This document shows positions 25,025-34,380 of a DNA stretch of 64,000 nt, piece after piece. The notes beneath the pieces were generated by a model. It saw only the letters and a list, made by a program, of their open reading frames with translations, was not told the origin of the DNA and did no database searches. This DNA is from Hanleya hanleyi. Taxonomy: Eukaryota; Mollusca; Polyplacophora; Lepidopleurida; Hanleyidae. Where the stretch lies: NCBI GenBank assembly GCA_036873755.1, contig JAVTVY010020531.1, forward strand, positions 18,233 through 82,232. The letters run 5' to 3'. Within the stretch, counting starts at the first letter, position 1. Each line of letters begins with the position of its first letter. A program made the position numbers and the translations under genes.

Positions 25025-25030
25025 TTTATT
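25025..25030 (-). terminator. poly(A) signal AATAAA for the minus-strand gene
   Basis: TTTATT on the plus strand reads AATAAA on the minus strand, about 185 bases after the stop of the second ORF. The mirror copy is kept at 27253-27258. Confidence 0.5.
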
Positions 25031-25214
25031 CTTCCCAATGTTACATCATACTCACGCTGGGGGAGCCGCGTTGGGTATGTTTACAATTCAAGAAGACTCT
25101 TGTCCAATCAGAGGCCGCCATTTGGCGCTGTATCAGTCATATTCGCTCTTGCCCGTTAAATGTATTCTCGGCTGCTCTTGTCCAATCAGAAGTCGCCCTT
25201 TCAGAAAGTTCCAT

Positions 25215-25448
25215 CTAAGCATCATCGGGCAGTTCAGGGTACTGTTCGGGCAGCATGTCCTGAAAGAGTTGTTTGCGCATCCTGATCGCATTTTCCATGG
25301 CCTCGGTGGGTGGAATCCCCATATCCTCTTCCAAGTAAGGCTTGGTCTTTATGATGGATATGTGCGTAGGGTCTCCTTTCGTTTCAAGCGGTAGTAAGGT
25401 ATACTGTTCATAGATCGCCATGACTGTTTTCCTGATGCACGGGCGCAT
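25215..25448 (-). CDS. 77-residue ORF downstream of the zinc finger ORF
   Basis: A small, acidic, unrecognised protein. If translation began at an internal Met it would start MAIYEQYTLLPLETKGD; the end is PEQYPELPDDA. It lies in the same frame as the upstream zinc finger ORF, separated only by a TAG and four codons, so it is either the C-terminal part of one roughly 199-residue protein made by stop readthrough (or broken by a nonsense mutation), or a separately translated ORF. No signal peptide or membrane segment is visible. A mirror copy on the plus strand (about 26831-27065) has a nonsense codon. Function unknown. Confidence 0.45.
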   Translation of the reverse strand: MRPCIRKTVMAIYEQYTLLPLETKGDPTHISIIKTKPYLEEDMGIPPTEAMENAIRMRKQLFQDMLPEQYPELPDDA

Positions 25449-25460
25449 TTGTGTGTATGA

Positions 25461-25814
25461 CTATTGTAAGTTATCCTGTCCAGCGTTCTCGATCGCTGCA
25501 GCGTGAGTATTGATAGCTGCTCTCACAATACGATCCCAGAAGGTAGGTTCTGCCTCACTTTCCTGGTATGTAGGCTGACTACCTGAGGTCACGCTCTCCG
25601 TATCAGTAGATAGACTCTCAGCAATCTCACTTTCGTGGGATGTAGGCTGACTATCTGAGGTCAAGCTCTCCGTATCAGTAGATAGACTCTCATCAATCTC
25701 TGTATTGGCTTCTTGTGCCTCGGAGTCTTCAATCCCATGTATATTTTTCTCGTGTCGCATCATATCGTAACGTCTGGTGAACGTGCGTTCGCAGTCAGAG
25801 CAAGCGTAAGCCAT
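25461..25814 (-). CDS. small single C2H2 zinc finger protein in palindrome arm
   Basis: A 117-residue ORF begins MAYACSDCERTF. Residues 5-26 form one classic C2H2 finger (C-x2-C-x12-H-x4-H), a likely nucleic-acid-binding module. It is followed by an acidic Ser/Thr-rich segment with two tandem 24-residue repeats (ESLSTDTES-T) and a C-terminal helix-like part starting FWDRIVRAA. An upstream in-frame Met at 25856 would add 14 residues. I prefer the Met at 25814 because a TATAAAAG at 25860-25867 (minus strand) would place the transcription start near 25834, downstream of the first Met. The ORF ends in TAG, followed in frame by the 77-residue ORF. It probably belongs to the palindromic element; one finger alone cannot define its function. 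Confidence 0.6.
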   Translation of the reverse strand: MAYACSDCERTFTRRYDMMRHEKNIHGIEDSEAQEANTEIDESLSTDTESLTSDSQPTSHESEIAESLSTDTESVTSGSQPTYQESEAEPTFWDRIVRAAINTHAAAIENAGQDNLQ

Positions 25815-25859
25815 ATTGACGGTTGAACGTCGACTGTGCGGGTTTTGGCAATACACTTG

Positions 25860-25867
25860 CTTTTATA
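25860..25867 (-). promoter_or_regulatory. TATA box of the minus-strand zinc finger gene
   Basis: TATAAAAG lies on the minus strand 46 bases before the preferred start codon. The mirror position in the right arm (about 26411-26421) reads CTAAAAAAG, so the box is lost there. Confidence 0.55.
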
Positions 25868-26185
25868 GACAGTAACGCCCGTCAACGCTTAGCTTCACGC
25901 TTCAACGCCTTGATGAACTAGCTCAGAAGCTCTGATTTTCATGGAATTGTCACTAATTCATTGGAAATGCACTGACGCCCGTCAACGCCCGTCGTCACGC
26001 CTTAACGCCCGTCAACGCCCGTCGTTACGTCTTAACGCCCGTCACAACGTCCGTCAACGCCCGTCGTTTCGCCTTAACGCCCCTTTCAACGCCCGTCAAC
26101 TCTTAGCTTAACGCTTCAACGCCCTGGTGAACTAGCTCAGAAGCACTGATTTTCATGGAATTGCCACCAATACATCGAAATGCAC
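25868..26185. repeat. CAACGCCCGTC block next to palindrome centre
   Basis: Tandem CAACGCCCGTC-type 10-mers with two copies of the TTTTCATGGAATTG segment, lying upstream of the minus-strand gene. The mirror image is much shorter (26275-26405), so the array has expanded on this side or contracted on the other. Confidence 0.75.
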
Positions 26186-26270
26186 TGACGTCATTTTCGA
26201 GCAGCGCAGGGGTCAAAGGTCACTTCCAGTCACGTGGTCAAAGGCCACTTCCGATCACGTGACCGGAAGC
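26186..26270. promoter_or_regulatory. promoter-like centre of palindrome
   Basis: Within 85 bases lie TGACGTCA (26186-26193, the full CRE consensus), GGGTCAAAGGTCA (26210-26222, a DR1 nuclear receptor element differing from AGGTCAAAGGTCA only at the first base), CACGTG (26231-26236), TCACGTGA (about 26254-26261) and CCGGAAG (about 26263, ETS type). It is the space between two divergent gene copies and could be a bidirectional promoter. Motif matches are seen; function is inferred. Confidence 0.45.
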
Positions 26271-26469
26271 GCACAGTGTCGGGCGTTAAGCCGTAACGAC
26301 GGGCGCTGACGGGCGTCACAGCATTTCGATGTATTTGTGGCAATTCCATGAGAATCAGAGGTTCTGAGCTAGTTCACCAGGGCGTTGAAGCGTTTAGCTA
26401 AGCGGGTGTTACTGTCTAAAAAAGCAAGTGTATTGCCAGAACAAGCACAGTCGACGTTCAACCGTCAAT

Positions 26470-27065
26470 ATGGCTTATACTTGCTCTGAGTGCGAGCGCA
26501 CGTTCACCAGACGTTACGATATGATGCGACACGAGAAAAATATACATGGGATTGAAGACTCCGAGGCACAAAAAGCCGATACAGAGATTGATGAGAGTCT
26601 ATCTACTGATACGGGCAGCTTGACCTCAGATAGCCTACACCCCACGAAAGTGAGATTGCTGAGATGCTATCTACTGATACGGAGAGCTTGGCCTCAGATA
26701 GTCAGCCTACATACGAGGAAAGTGAGGCAGAACCTACGTTCTGGGATCGTATTGTGGAAGAAACTATCAATACTCACGCTGCAGCGGTCGAGGACGCCGG
26801 ACAGGATAACTTACAATAGGCATACACACAAAAGCAACCCTGCATCAGGAAAACAGCCATGGCCATCTATGAACAGTATACCTGACTACCGCTTGAAACG
26901 AAAGGCGACCCTACGCACAGGTCAATCATGAAGACCAAGCCTCACTTCGAAGAGGATATGGGGTTACCACACACCGAGACCCTGGAAAATGTGATCAGGA
27001 TGTGCAAACAACTCTTTCATGACATGATGCCCGAACAATATCCTGAACTGCCCGATGATGCTTAA
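26470..27065 (+). pseudogene. broken mirror copy of the zinc finger gene and second ORF
   Basis: This is the right-arm counterpart of the minus-strand pair. It starts MAYTCSECERTF with the C2H2 finger intact. A 4-base deletion at about 26632 shifts the frame relative to the left copy. The TAG at 26817-26819 is shared with the left copy, and the second ORF then continues recognisably but meets TGA at 26883-26885, where the left copy has TTA. It ends PELPDDA at 27065. The TATA box is also lost. The chance reading frame after the shift runs to 26931 and is not meaningful. Confidence 0.75.
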
Positions 27066-27252
27066 ATCACACCGAGCAAAGATGGAACTTTCTAAAAGGG
27101 CGACTTCTGATTGGACAAGAGCAGCCCTGAATACATGTAACGGGCAAGAACGAATATGACAGATACAGCGCCAAATGGCGGCCTCTGATTGGACAAGAGT
27201 CTTCTTGAATTGTAAACATACCCAACGCGACTCCCCAGGCTCCATTGGGGAG

Positions 27253-27258
27253 AATAAA
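27253..27258 (+). terminator. poly(A) signal AATAAA, right arm
   Basis: Mirror of the signal at 25025-25030, about 190 bases after the remnant's final stop. It is followed by a TTG repeat matching the CAA repeat of the left arm. Confidence 0.4.
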
Positions 27259-27317
27259 CTATATGAAAACTTGTTGTTGTTGTTCTCTCATCTGTCATTC
27301 TTGTTGTTGTTGTTGTT

Positions 27318-27500
27318 GTTGACGGGCGTTGACGGGCCTCAATGCATTTCCAATGATTTAGTGACAATTCTATTAAATCAGAGCTTTTGGGCTAATTCAC
27401 GAGGGCATTGGAGCGTTGAGCTTGGCGTTGGCGGGCGTTGAGACGGGCGTTAAGGCGTAACGACGGGCGTTGACGGGTGTTGAGACGGGCGTTGAGCGTT
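27318..27500. repeat. GACGGGCGTTG short-repeat block, right arm
   Basis: Inverted counterpart of 24575-24935: repeated GACGGGCGTTG, with one copy of a segment containing TTAGTGACAATTC. Confidence 0.75.
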
Positions 27501-28372
27501 ACTACTAAATGTGAGTCAATATACTGTTACTATACTATCCTCTGCGCATTGCGCCGCAAGGTCAATAGGGCTCGAAATGCGCTTTTATACTGCTAAATGT
27601 GAGTCAATATACTGTTACTATACTATCCTCTGCGCATTGCGCCCCAAGGTCAATTGGGTTCGAAATGCGCTTTTATACTACTAAATGTGAGTCAATATAC
27701 TGTTACTTTACTATCCTCTGCGCGTTGCACCTCAAGGTCAATAGGGCTCGAGATGCGCTTTTATGCTACTAAACGTTGAGTGTTAAGACGGGCGTTGTTC
27801 ACGCCCCACGGGCGTTGGGCATGCCTGACTCCCTCACTCTCTCACTCACTCACTCTCTCACTCACCAATGTTAGTACGTCCATGCGTTAAAAGTCAATAG
27901 GGCTGGGAATGCGCTTTTATACTACTAAATGTGAGTGAATATACTGTTACTATGCTATCCTCTGCGCATTGCGCCGCACGGTCAATAGGGCTCAAAATGC
28001 GCTTATATACTACTAAATGTGAGTGAAATACTGATACTATACTATCCTCTGCGCAATGCGCCGCGAGGTCAACAGGGCTCGAAATGCACTTTTATACTTC
28101 TAAATGTGAGTCAATATACTGTTACTATACTATCATCTGCGCATTGCGCCGCAAGGTCAATAGGGCTCGAAATGCGCTTTTATACTGCTAAATGTGAGTC
28201 AATATACTGTTACTATACTATCCTCTGCGCATTGCGCCCCAAGGTCAATTGGGTTCGAAATGCGCTTTTATACTACTAAATGTGAGTCAATATACTGTTA
28301 CTTTATTATCCTCTGCGCGTTGCACCGCAAGGTCAATAGGGCTCGAGATGCGCTTTTATGCTACTAAATGTG
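27497..28372 (+). repeat. 90-bp repeat array, right arm
   Basis: About eight units of about 90 bases containing CTACTAAATGTGAGTC, ACTATCCTCTGCGCATTGCG and GGTCAATAGGGCTCG, interrupted at 27780-27890 by a GACGGGCGTTG and CTCACT segment. Three consecutive units at 27500-27775 recur almost unchanged at 28095-28370, so a block of about 275 bases was duplicated about 595 bases apart. Confidence 0.85.
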
Positions 28373-28771
28373 TGCCCGGATGTAAAGATGGACGGGATAC
28401 AAGTCAATACATGCCTTTCATTCAATCAATGATACAGATCATTACATTGACTTGTGCATGTTAGAGTATAGGAATTCATTTAACATGGTAGTTTGGCATG
28501 ATGAGCTTGGTGAGATTGTATATTAACCTGGGAAGGGTGGGCAACTCATTTGAACCAATGAACGTTCGATAATTCAACCAATGACTAGGTCGGAAATAGA
28601 GCCAATCAGGCAGCTCCTTGATTCTTAGACAGCCAGTCCAGATATAGGTCAACAAACGTACCCAGATGTAAGGCTGATGCAATCCAGTGTTCACGAATGC
28701 TCCGTTATGCAGACGTCACAGTTGATGTGCGCTGGAAATCACATACAAGTCAGTACATGCCTATCATTCAA

Positions 28772-29410
28772 TCAAAATCACGGATGTAAAACCAGACATT
28801 CCCCAGATCGGATGTAATGTAACCAATAGTATCCGATAGAAGTACCCGGATGATAACAACAATGTCACCCTACCGTAGGTACCCCAATATCCAGACCTAT
28901 TAGGATGAATGGACGGAGTACAATTGCCTGTAACACACGAAGGAGGACAAGTGATTGTAAAACAGGTCTGTACATGCATTCCTAAACCAAAGACCCGGGT
29001 GTAAAACCAGACATTCCCCAGACCGGATGTAATGTAATCAATAGTATCCGATAGAAGGACGCGGATAATAATGATAAAAACAAGGTCACCCTACCGTAGG
29101 TACCCCAAATCCCCGACTTATTAGGATGAACGGACGGAGTACAGTTGCCTGTAACACACGGGTGACAAGTGATTGTAAAACAATTCTGTACATGCATTCC
29201 TAGACCAAAGACACGGATGTGAAACCAGACATTCCAGAGGCCGGATGTAATGTAACCAATAGTATCCGATAGAAGAACCCGGATGATACTGATAAAACAA
29301 GGTCACCCTACCGTAGGTAACCAAGTCCCCGACCTATTAGGATGAATGGACGGAGTACAATTGCCTGTAACACACGAAGGAGAACAAATACCCGGTTGTA
29401 AAACAAGGTC
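28772..29410 (+). repeat. about 215-bp tandem repeat, three copies
   Basis: The landmark ACCAGACATTCC recurs at 28791, 29005 and 29224. Each unit also has ATAGTATCCGATAGAAG, GTCACCCTACCGTAGGTA and GAATGGACGGAGTACA. It occurs only in the right arm of the palindrome. Confidence 0.85.
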
Positions 29411-29603
29411 ATAAGTCCCCGGATGTCAAGTACATGAAGAACCCGGATGTAGGAAACACGCCCGATTCACGCCTGTACCTGCACATCCTAACCCCAGATA
29501 CAGAGTAGTACACTTGCACTCATTGACCTTGCCGAAACTATAGCGGTCTTGCGGCCCAGAGGTCAAAGGTAAAGTTGACTTAGTATCACCTTTCTATACT
29601 ACT

Positions 29604-30203
29604 GCTGTTCAACTGGCAGAACACAGACGAATATGCTTTATTGAACTATCATATCTGAGGATTGGGGTAACCTCTTTACAATACACCCTTTTTATAGTAT
29701 TATATTTGGTAATATTTGCGAGGGAAGGCAAATCGTGTACCTGGTCATATTTTCTGGCTTTCCCCTGTATACGTGCACATTATAAAAAGTTACATTTCCG
29801 GACAAATATAATATTTGATTACTGAAACTAATTGTGAGGGCCTTTGATACTTAACGGAAATTCTCTGCACCAACATGACCCTAGTGGAAGAAGGGAGATC
29901 AAACCCTTTTCAAATTAGGCTATAGCTGCCGGCTTTTGATTTCATGCTCAATATAGCTGCCAGTTTGTATCCACCCTGTACAATTCCTACTCATTAAGGT
30001 CGCCCCAATTCCCAATTTTCCCCACCTCCTACACTCGCCATCCCTCGTGCATTATTGGGTTGTCATATTCATTTTGCTTCACAAGAAATCAAATTGTGTG
30101 CAGAGTTTTTTTTTCAAAACACAAATATTCGATATTATCCAAAGAAATCTTGCATTAAATGTAAGAACATGTCTTTGTCAGACTGTTTTGCTGTCTTTTT
30201 CCA
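29604..30203. other. intergenic and 5' region of the esterase gene
   Basis: No repeat or gene recognised. The last bases (TGTCTTTTTCCAG, ending at 30204) look like a 3' splice site, so a 5' UTR intron may end just before the start codon of the esterase gene. Confidence 0.4.
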
Positions 30204-30218
30204 GATCGACATTTCCGA

Positions 30219-32484
30219 ATGGCGAACCTTTGGAATATCTGTTTGTCGTGTATATTGTCAATTGTGGTGGTTTCTGCCGTAGAAGAGACGGTGAACACAA
30301 CAAGTGGGTTTATCATGGGAACCCGAGTCCAGAATACAGCCATCATCAAATTCCTAGGTATACCGTATGCAGAGCCCCCTGTCAGAGAACAGCGCTTCAA
30401 GCCACCGGTAAAAAAGACCCGGATGTCTGAGATATTTAACGCTACAGTTGATGGTTTCTCTTGTCCACAGATGCCTAATCTCTCCGGCGACGACTTAGGA
30501 AGCCAGTCTGTCATGAGTGAAGACTGCTTGAATCTAAACATTTTTGCCCCAGTGAAGGCTTCGAAGAGCGAGCCACTATCGGTTATGGTCTGGATATACG
30601 GGGGAGGTTATTTAACTGGATCTGCTGCCTCCTATGATTCCACCGTTCTAGCGGAATTGAATGACGTCATCGTTGTCGTGATCAACTATAGGATTGGGAT
30701 TCTGGGATTTCTTAATACCATGGACGATAGTTCCATCGGTAACTTTGGTCTTAGAGATCAGTGTTTGGCTCTACAGTGGGTCAACGAAAACATAGAGGAG
30801 TTTGGTGGAAATACCAGCAGCATAACCATATTTGGCGAATCTGCCGGTGCAGGAAGTGCGACACAGCTTACAATGGCTGCCAGCTGTCACGGCTTATTTC
30901 AGAGAGTTATCGCGCAAAGTGGAAGTCCCTTGGCGCCTTGGGCCTACAACGCAGATCCTCTCAAAACTGCCACTGAGCTAGGAAAGCGAATGGGTTGCCC
31001 GACCGACACAACATCTTCACTCGTAAAATGTTTACGTGAGAAGTCTACTGACGAAATAATAAAACATCAAAATGGTATTTACACTGTTTTCACGGGTTCA
31101 TCTTGGGTCCCTACCTACACGAGTGACTTTTTCACCTTCGTACCAAAACGGCTTCCAATGTGGAAGGGTATACCTGTACGCAACAAAATGAACGAATTTG
31201 ATCTGATGACAGGACTAAATATGGAAGAGGGTGAATTATTTTACGAGGGTTTTTTGGCCCTACTAAGAGCGAAAGGCGTAATTCAGGACAGAACCGATGA
31301 TCTCCGTTTTGCATATCTCAACCAGACACTGACACAGATCGCACATATAATGTTACCTGGGAACACCGACCGAGTCGACCAGTTACTTCCTTCTTTGTGG
31401 TTCCAGTATACAGACTGGCATAATCCCCATGACAACTTCACCAATTCTAAAATGTTTATTGAGCTGTTGGGTGATTTTATGTTTCATGTCAGCTCTGTGC
31501 AATTTGCTCGATTACACTCAGAGTTTGGGCCTTTACAAACGGGAGACAACTCTGATACTAGCAAAACATATTTTTATCGTCTCAAGCCGCGGGGTAGTTG
31601 GCTGACCACTAATCCCTGGACGGTTGGGGCTTCCCATGGGGACGACATATCTTTCCTTTTTGGGCATTTACAGAACAAACTCGTCAACTCTACTCTGGAA
31701 GAGAGAAATCTCAGTTACGTGATGATGGAGTACTGGACCAATTTCGCCAAGTCTGGGTGAGTTTCCAAAGAATATGTATCGGACCCAGATGGATGCTTTG
31801 TGTTTCTCCTCAAAGTTTACATTTGTTGTGTATACTAGCTCTTAAACTCTTTCGAATTGTAGCCAATGTCATAAATCCATCGGGTAACGTTTATTGAGGT
31901 GACAATTATTGAGTAGTAAGATTCGGCACTGTTCAACATTTATATAATTAGGTTTGTCTGTCACAAGATGGTATATTGTTATATTTCACTAAACATGAAA
32001 CTGGATCAACGTCTATATGACAAGTGTATGTAAGGAAATGATGGCTAAACTGCCCATGATATGTCAATCATTTAACCCATTTATTTGTTGATGGCGAACG
32101 AAAATAGCAACCTATCGTCCAAGTATACTAGTATATGTTTTCCATTTCAGAGATCCCAACGAACCTTCTAAACGTTACATCATGACCAAATGGCCAACCT
32201 ACAGTCTGCAGGCGGAGGAATACATCGAACTCGATGTCGACATGACACGTGACTCTATCGGCCAACACCCGTATGCCAGGAGAGTATCCTTCTGGAATGA
32301 CTTTATACCGGAACAAGTGAAGCTGATTGAGAAGCAAGTATCTGTAGTGCAGAAACCTTGTGACACTAGTACTGACACTGGCCCGGCTTCGTCTGCTGTT
32401 AACGTCTATACACACACTTATACCACTCTGGTTGTCATATTTTTTGGACTAATATCAAGTATCAGATATGGTAGCTCAGAATAA
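30219..32484 (+). CDS. cholinesterase/carboxylesterase-like protein, two exons
   Basis: Exons 30219-31756 and 32151-32484 encode 623 residues, the usual length of an alpha/beta-hydrolase-fold type B carboxylesterase/cholinesterase. Residues 1-20 form a signal peptide. The oxyanion loop YGGG is at 127-130; the nucleophile elbow GESAG at 206-210 gives Ser208. Glu337 (MEEGE) and His473 (ASHGDD) complete the triad. Cys82-Cys103 and Cys260-Cys271 fit two conserved disulphides; the third cholinesterase disulphide lacks a partner. Eight N-glycosylation sequons are present. The stretch before SEDCL lacks the Trp that binds choline in acetylcholinesterase (Trp84 in Torpedo), so the substrate may be a non-choline ester. 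The C-terminus ends in a hydrophobic segment (about 604-617) suggesting a GPI or membrane anchor. The start is chosen for the signal peptide. Likely enzymatically active; exact substrate unknown. Confidence 0.92.
31757..32150 (+). other. intron of the esterase gene
   Basis: The donor GTGAGT starts at 31757 and the acceptor TTTCCATTTCAG ends at 32150. Splicing joins GG to A, giving a Gly codon, and continues into the Asp-Pro-Asn stretch and the WPxY/YIxLD/FWN motifs typical of this family's C-terminus. Confidence 0.9.
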
Positions 32485-32730
32485 TCTTTGACGTAAACTG
32501 CTGTACAATTGATAACTATCGTACCGACTATTTTTTTCTTATTTTACATTTTTGTTTTGCAAAATGAGGTAATAATTATGCAGAATTACTTGATTATTGG
32601 AATATATACTTTTTGCAATTAACTGACACCTCTTGTATCCTAACAAACTGGAAAACTTTCGTAAGATGATTGATGACCATTACATACAAACTGCAATGCT
32701 CCATGCTGTAAATTGTCGAGCATTTTCGTG

Positions 32731-33345
32731 CTAACCTTATCTGGCCTTGGGGATTTGGGATGTACCGCACCTGGTGGGGGGGGGGGGGGGGGCGGCGGAA
32801 AGTGCCCCTTCCTATATATTCTCGCTATCGCAGAGGCCAGAGGACTGAAACTTACCACACTATATCTTTGGGTCATGCTCTACAACAGTATGTAAAAAGA
32901 ATCAATATGGCCGCCAAGATGACGTCACATTGACGTCCTTTTCCAAAAGAGCATTTTAAAACGATTTTTCGGTCAGAATTTTCGAATTCTTTTACTTTTG
33001 GCTTTTCCTGGAAACAACTGCACGATAAATTAGTAAATGATAATGTGATATGAAATAAAATATGATTTACCCACAGAAAAGCAGAAAAGCAAAAAAAAAA
33101 TGAGGAAATTAGACGAAAACATCACTTTTTGTTACCCCACATGACCGCTATTTTTAATTTACCTATGATCCTCTGCTCGGGGGGTCAGGCAAATAGGCCC
33201 AAAATGACCCTAATATGATAATCTACAAAGTTACGGAGATTCAGCTCTCAATTTTGTTGTTCCGGAGATAGGAGCATAAAACCATAAAAAAGCGGCGGGG
33301 TGGGGGGGGGGGGTGCTCTCCACTCCACCCCAGGCCAGGTACATG
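32731..33345. mobile_element. piggyBac-like MITE, diverged ends
   Basis: It begins CTAACCTTATCTGGCCTTGG and ends CCCCAGGCCAGGTACATGAA, compared with TTAACCCTATCTGG and CCAGGTAGGGTTAA in the intact copy at 21742. Interior landmarks agree: a G run (32776-32792, 17 G), ATGGCCGCCAAGATGACGTC, and the GGCnCAAAATGACCC segment. It is an older copy than 21742-22334, judged by its damaged target sites. Confidence 0.8.
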
Positions 33346-33529
33346 AACATGATGCCAAACGTCCGGGCAACAACCAAAATAGAGAGTTTTGAATACGTAA
33401 TCTAGAGATTTCGTCCAACCAACCCCGAGAGTCTCTTAATACATTTACTGTTCACTGGCATTTCTTATTTTATTACCAACACGACTGCCAAATTTAAATC
33501 TGATATCCAGTTCATCACCCTGTAGCTTA

Positions 33530-33740
33530 AGTCTCCAAAGTCTCTTTTGTTCTTAAAGACACAAAATATAGTTTCCGTGCCAAATCTGTTTTAGAAGTAC
33601 CGAGAGTAAACACGACCACACATGGTATTAACTCTGTTCGCTACCAGGGTATTATATTGTGGAATAGACTTCCCAATGAAATAAAAATGGCATCCAATCT
33701 TATAGAATTTAAAACTATGATTGGTCATTTTGAATTTTAA
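33530..33740 (+). pseudogene. C-terminal fragment of non-LTR retrotransposon reverse transcriptase
   Basis: About 70 codons, open to a TAA at 33738-33740, encode the sequence type KDTKYSFRA...VPRVNTTTHG...RYQGIILWNRLPNEIK. The motif GxxLWNxLPxEI near the C-terminus is characteristic of reverse transcriptases of CR1/Jockey-like non-LTR elements. An in-frame stop lies just upstream and the rest of the ORF is missing, as expected of a 5'-truncated insertion. Confidence 0.8.
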
Positions 33741-34380
33741 ATGTATTATTACTATTATTATTATTATTTTTATTCTATTATTTTTTATTTATTTTTTTGT
33801 ATTTGTTATCATTATTATAATTTTTTTTTTTTTTATTTATTTTTTTTTATCAACAAATTTCAATCAGTTTGGTGTGTTTCAGTTGTTTTTAAGTGTCCAA
33901 ATCTTCAAAATTACAATTTTAAAGAATTAAAACGTGAGATTGGAAATTTGGAATTGTTAAGCTTGTCCCAGTCCAAGGGGATTACAATCTTATTTTCTTA
34001 TATTTTAAATGTGCGTTTAGAAAATTTTAATTTTAGAGACTGTTTCCATCCGAAGGTATTTAAATGTTACAATATTCAGTGGTCATTTTTATATCTGTAT
34101 GTTTGCTTTTTAATTTTATTTTATTTTATTTTTTTTATTTTTCTTTATTTATGTGTGGTAGACATAATCGTTATATCGTTTAATCATTTAATCAGTGTTT
34201 TGAGGGTTTTACTTGTTACTACGTGTCCATTGTCCGTATAATCTTTTAATTAGTGTTTTGCTCTCTTTAGTTATTATTAATCCATAGTCGGTGATAATAG
34301 CTCCACGGTGAGCTAATGTTGTAGTTATAAAAAAATCGACTCTAAATAAAGTACTTATCTTATCTTATCTTATCTTATCT
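33741..34380 (+). mobile_element. 3' UTR and TTATC tail of the non-LTR element
   Basis: A T-rich 3' region follows the reverse transcriptase stop. It ends with AATAAAGTACTTATC and about five TTATC repeats (34354-34380). Short-tandem-repeat tails are usual for several non-LTR clades. The tail directly abuts the first satellite sequence at 34381. Confidence 0.8.

Larger units (their letters stand above)
22382..29603. mobile_element. 7.2-kb giant imperfect palindrome carrying divergent zinc finger genes
   Basis: The left end (AGTAGTATAGAAAGGTGATA at 22382) is the reverse complement of the right end (to about 29603). Matching blocks follow inward in mirrored order: GACCTTTGACCTCTGG; GGTCAATGAGTGCAAGTGTAC; the TGGATTGCATCAGC block (23100/28680); a CCAAT-box block (23929-24015/28555-28635); a 90-bp repeat array (23755-24540/27497-28372); CAACGCCCGTC arrays; a CAACAACAA stretch next to an AATAAA signal; two ORFs; and an innermost pair at 26112-26190/26314-26405. 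The centre is near 26250. Arms differ in places, for example a left-only part at about 22540-22900 and a right-only 215-bp repeat at 28772-29410. It could be a transposon with very long terminal inverted repeats, a foldback element or an inverted duplication. I do not recognise the family. Confidence 0.8.

Noticed and set aside
25038..25394. Plus-strand 118-codon ORF
   Set aside because: It is the antisense shadow of the minus-strand 77-residue ORF and its 3' region.
26428..26931. 167-codon plus-strand ORF as an intact zinc finger protein
   Set aside because: After about residue 68 it is read in the wrong frame relative to the intact minus-strand copy because of a 4-base deletion.
33721..34241. 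Plus-strand ORFs rich in Phe, Tyr and Ile that look like membrane proteins
   Set aside because: They lie in the T-rich 3' UTR of the non-LTR retrotransposon; the hydrophobicity comes from T-runs.
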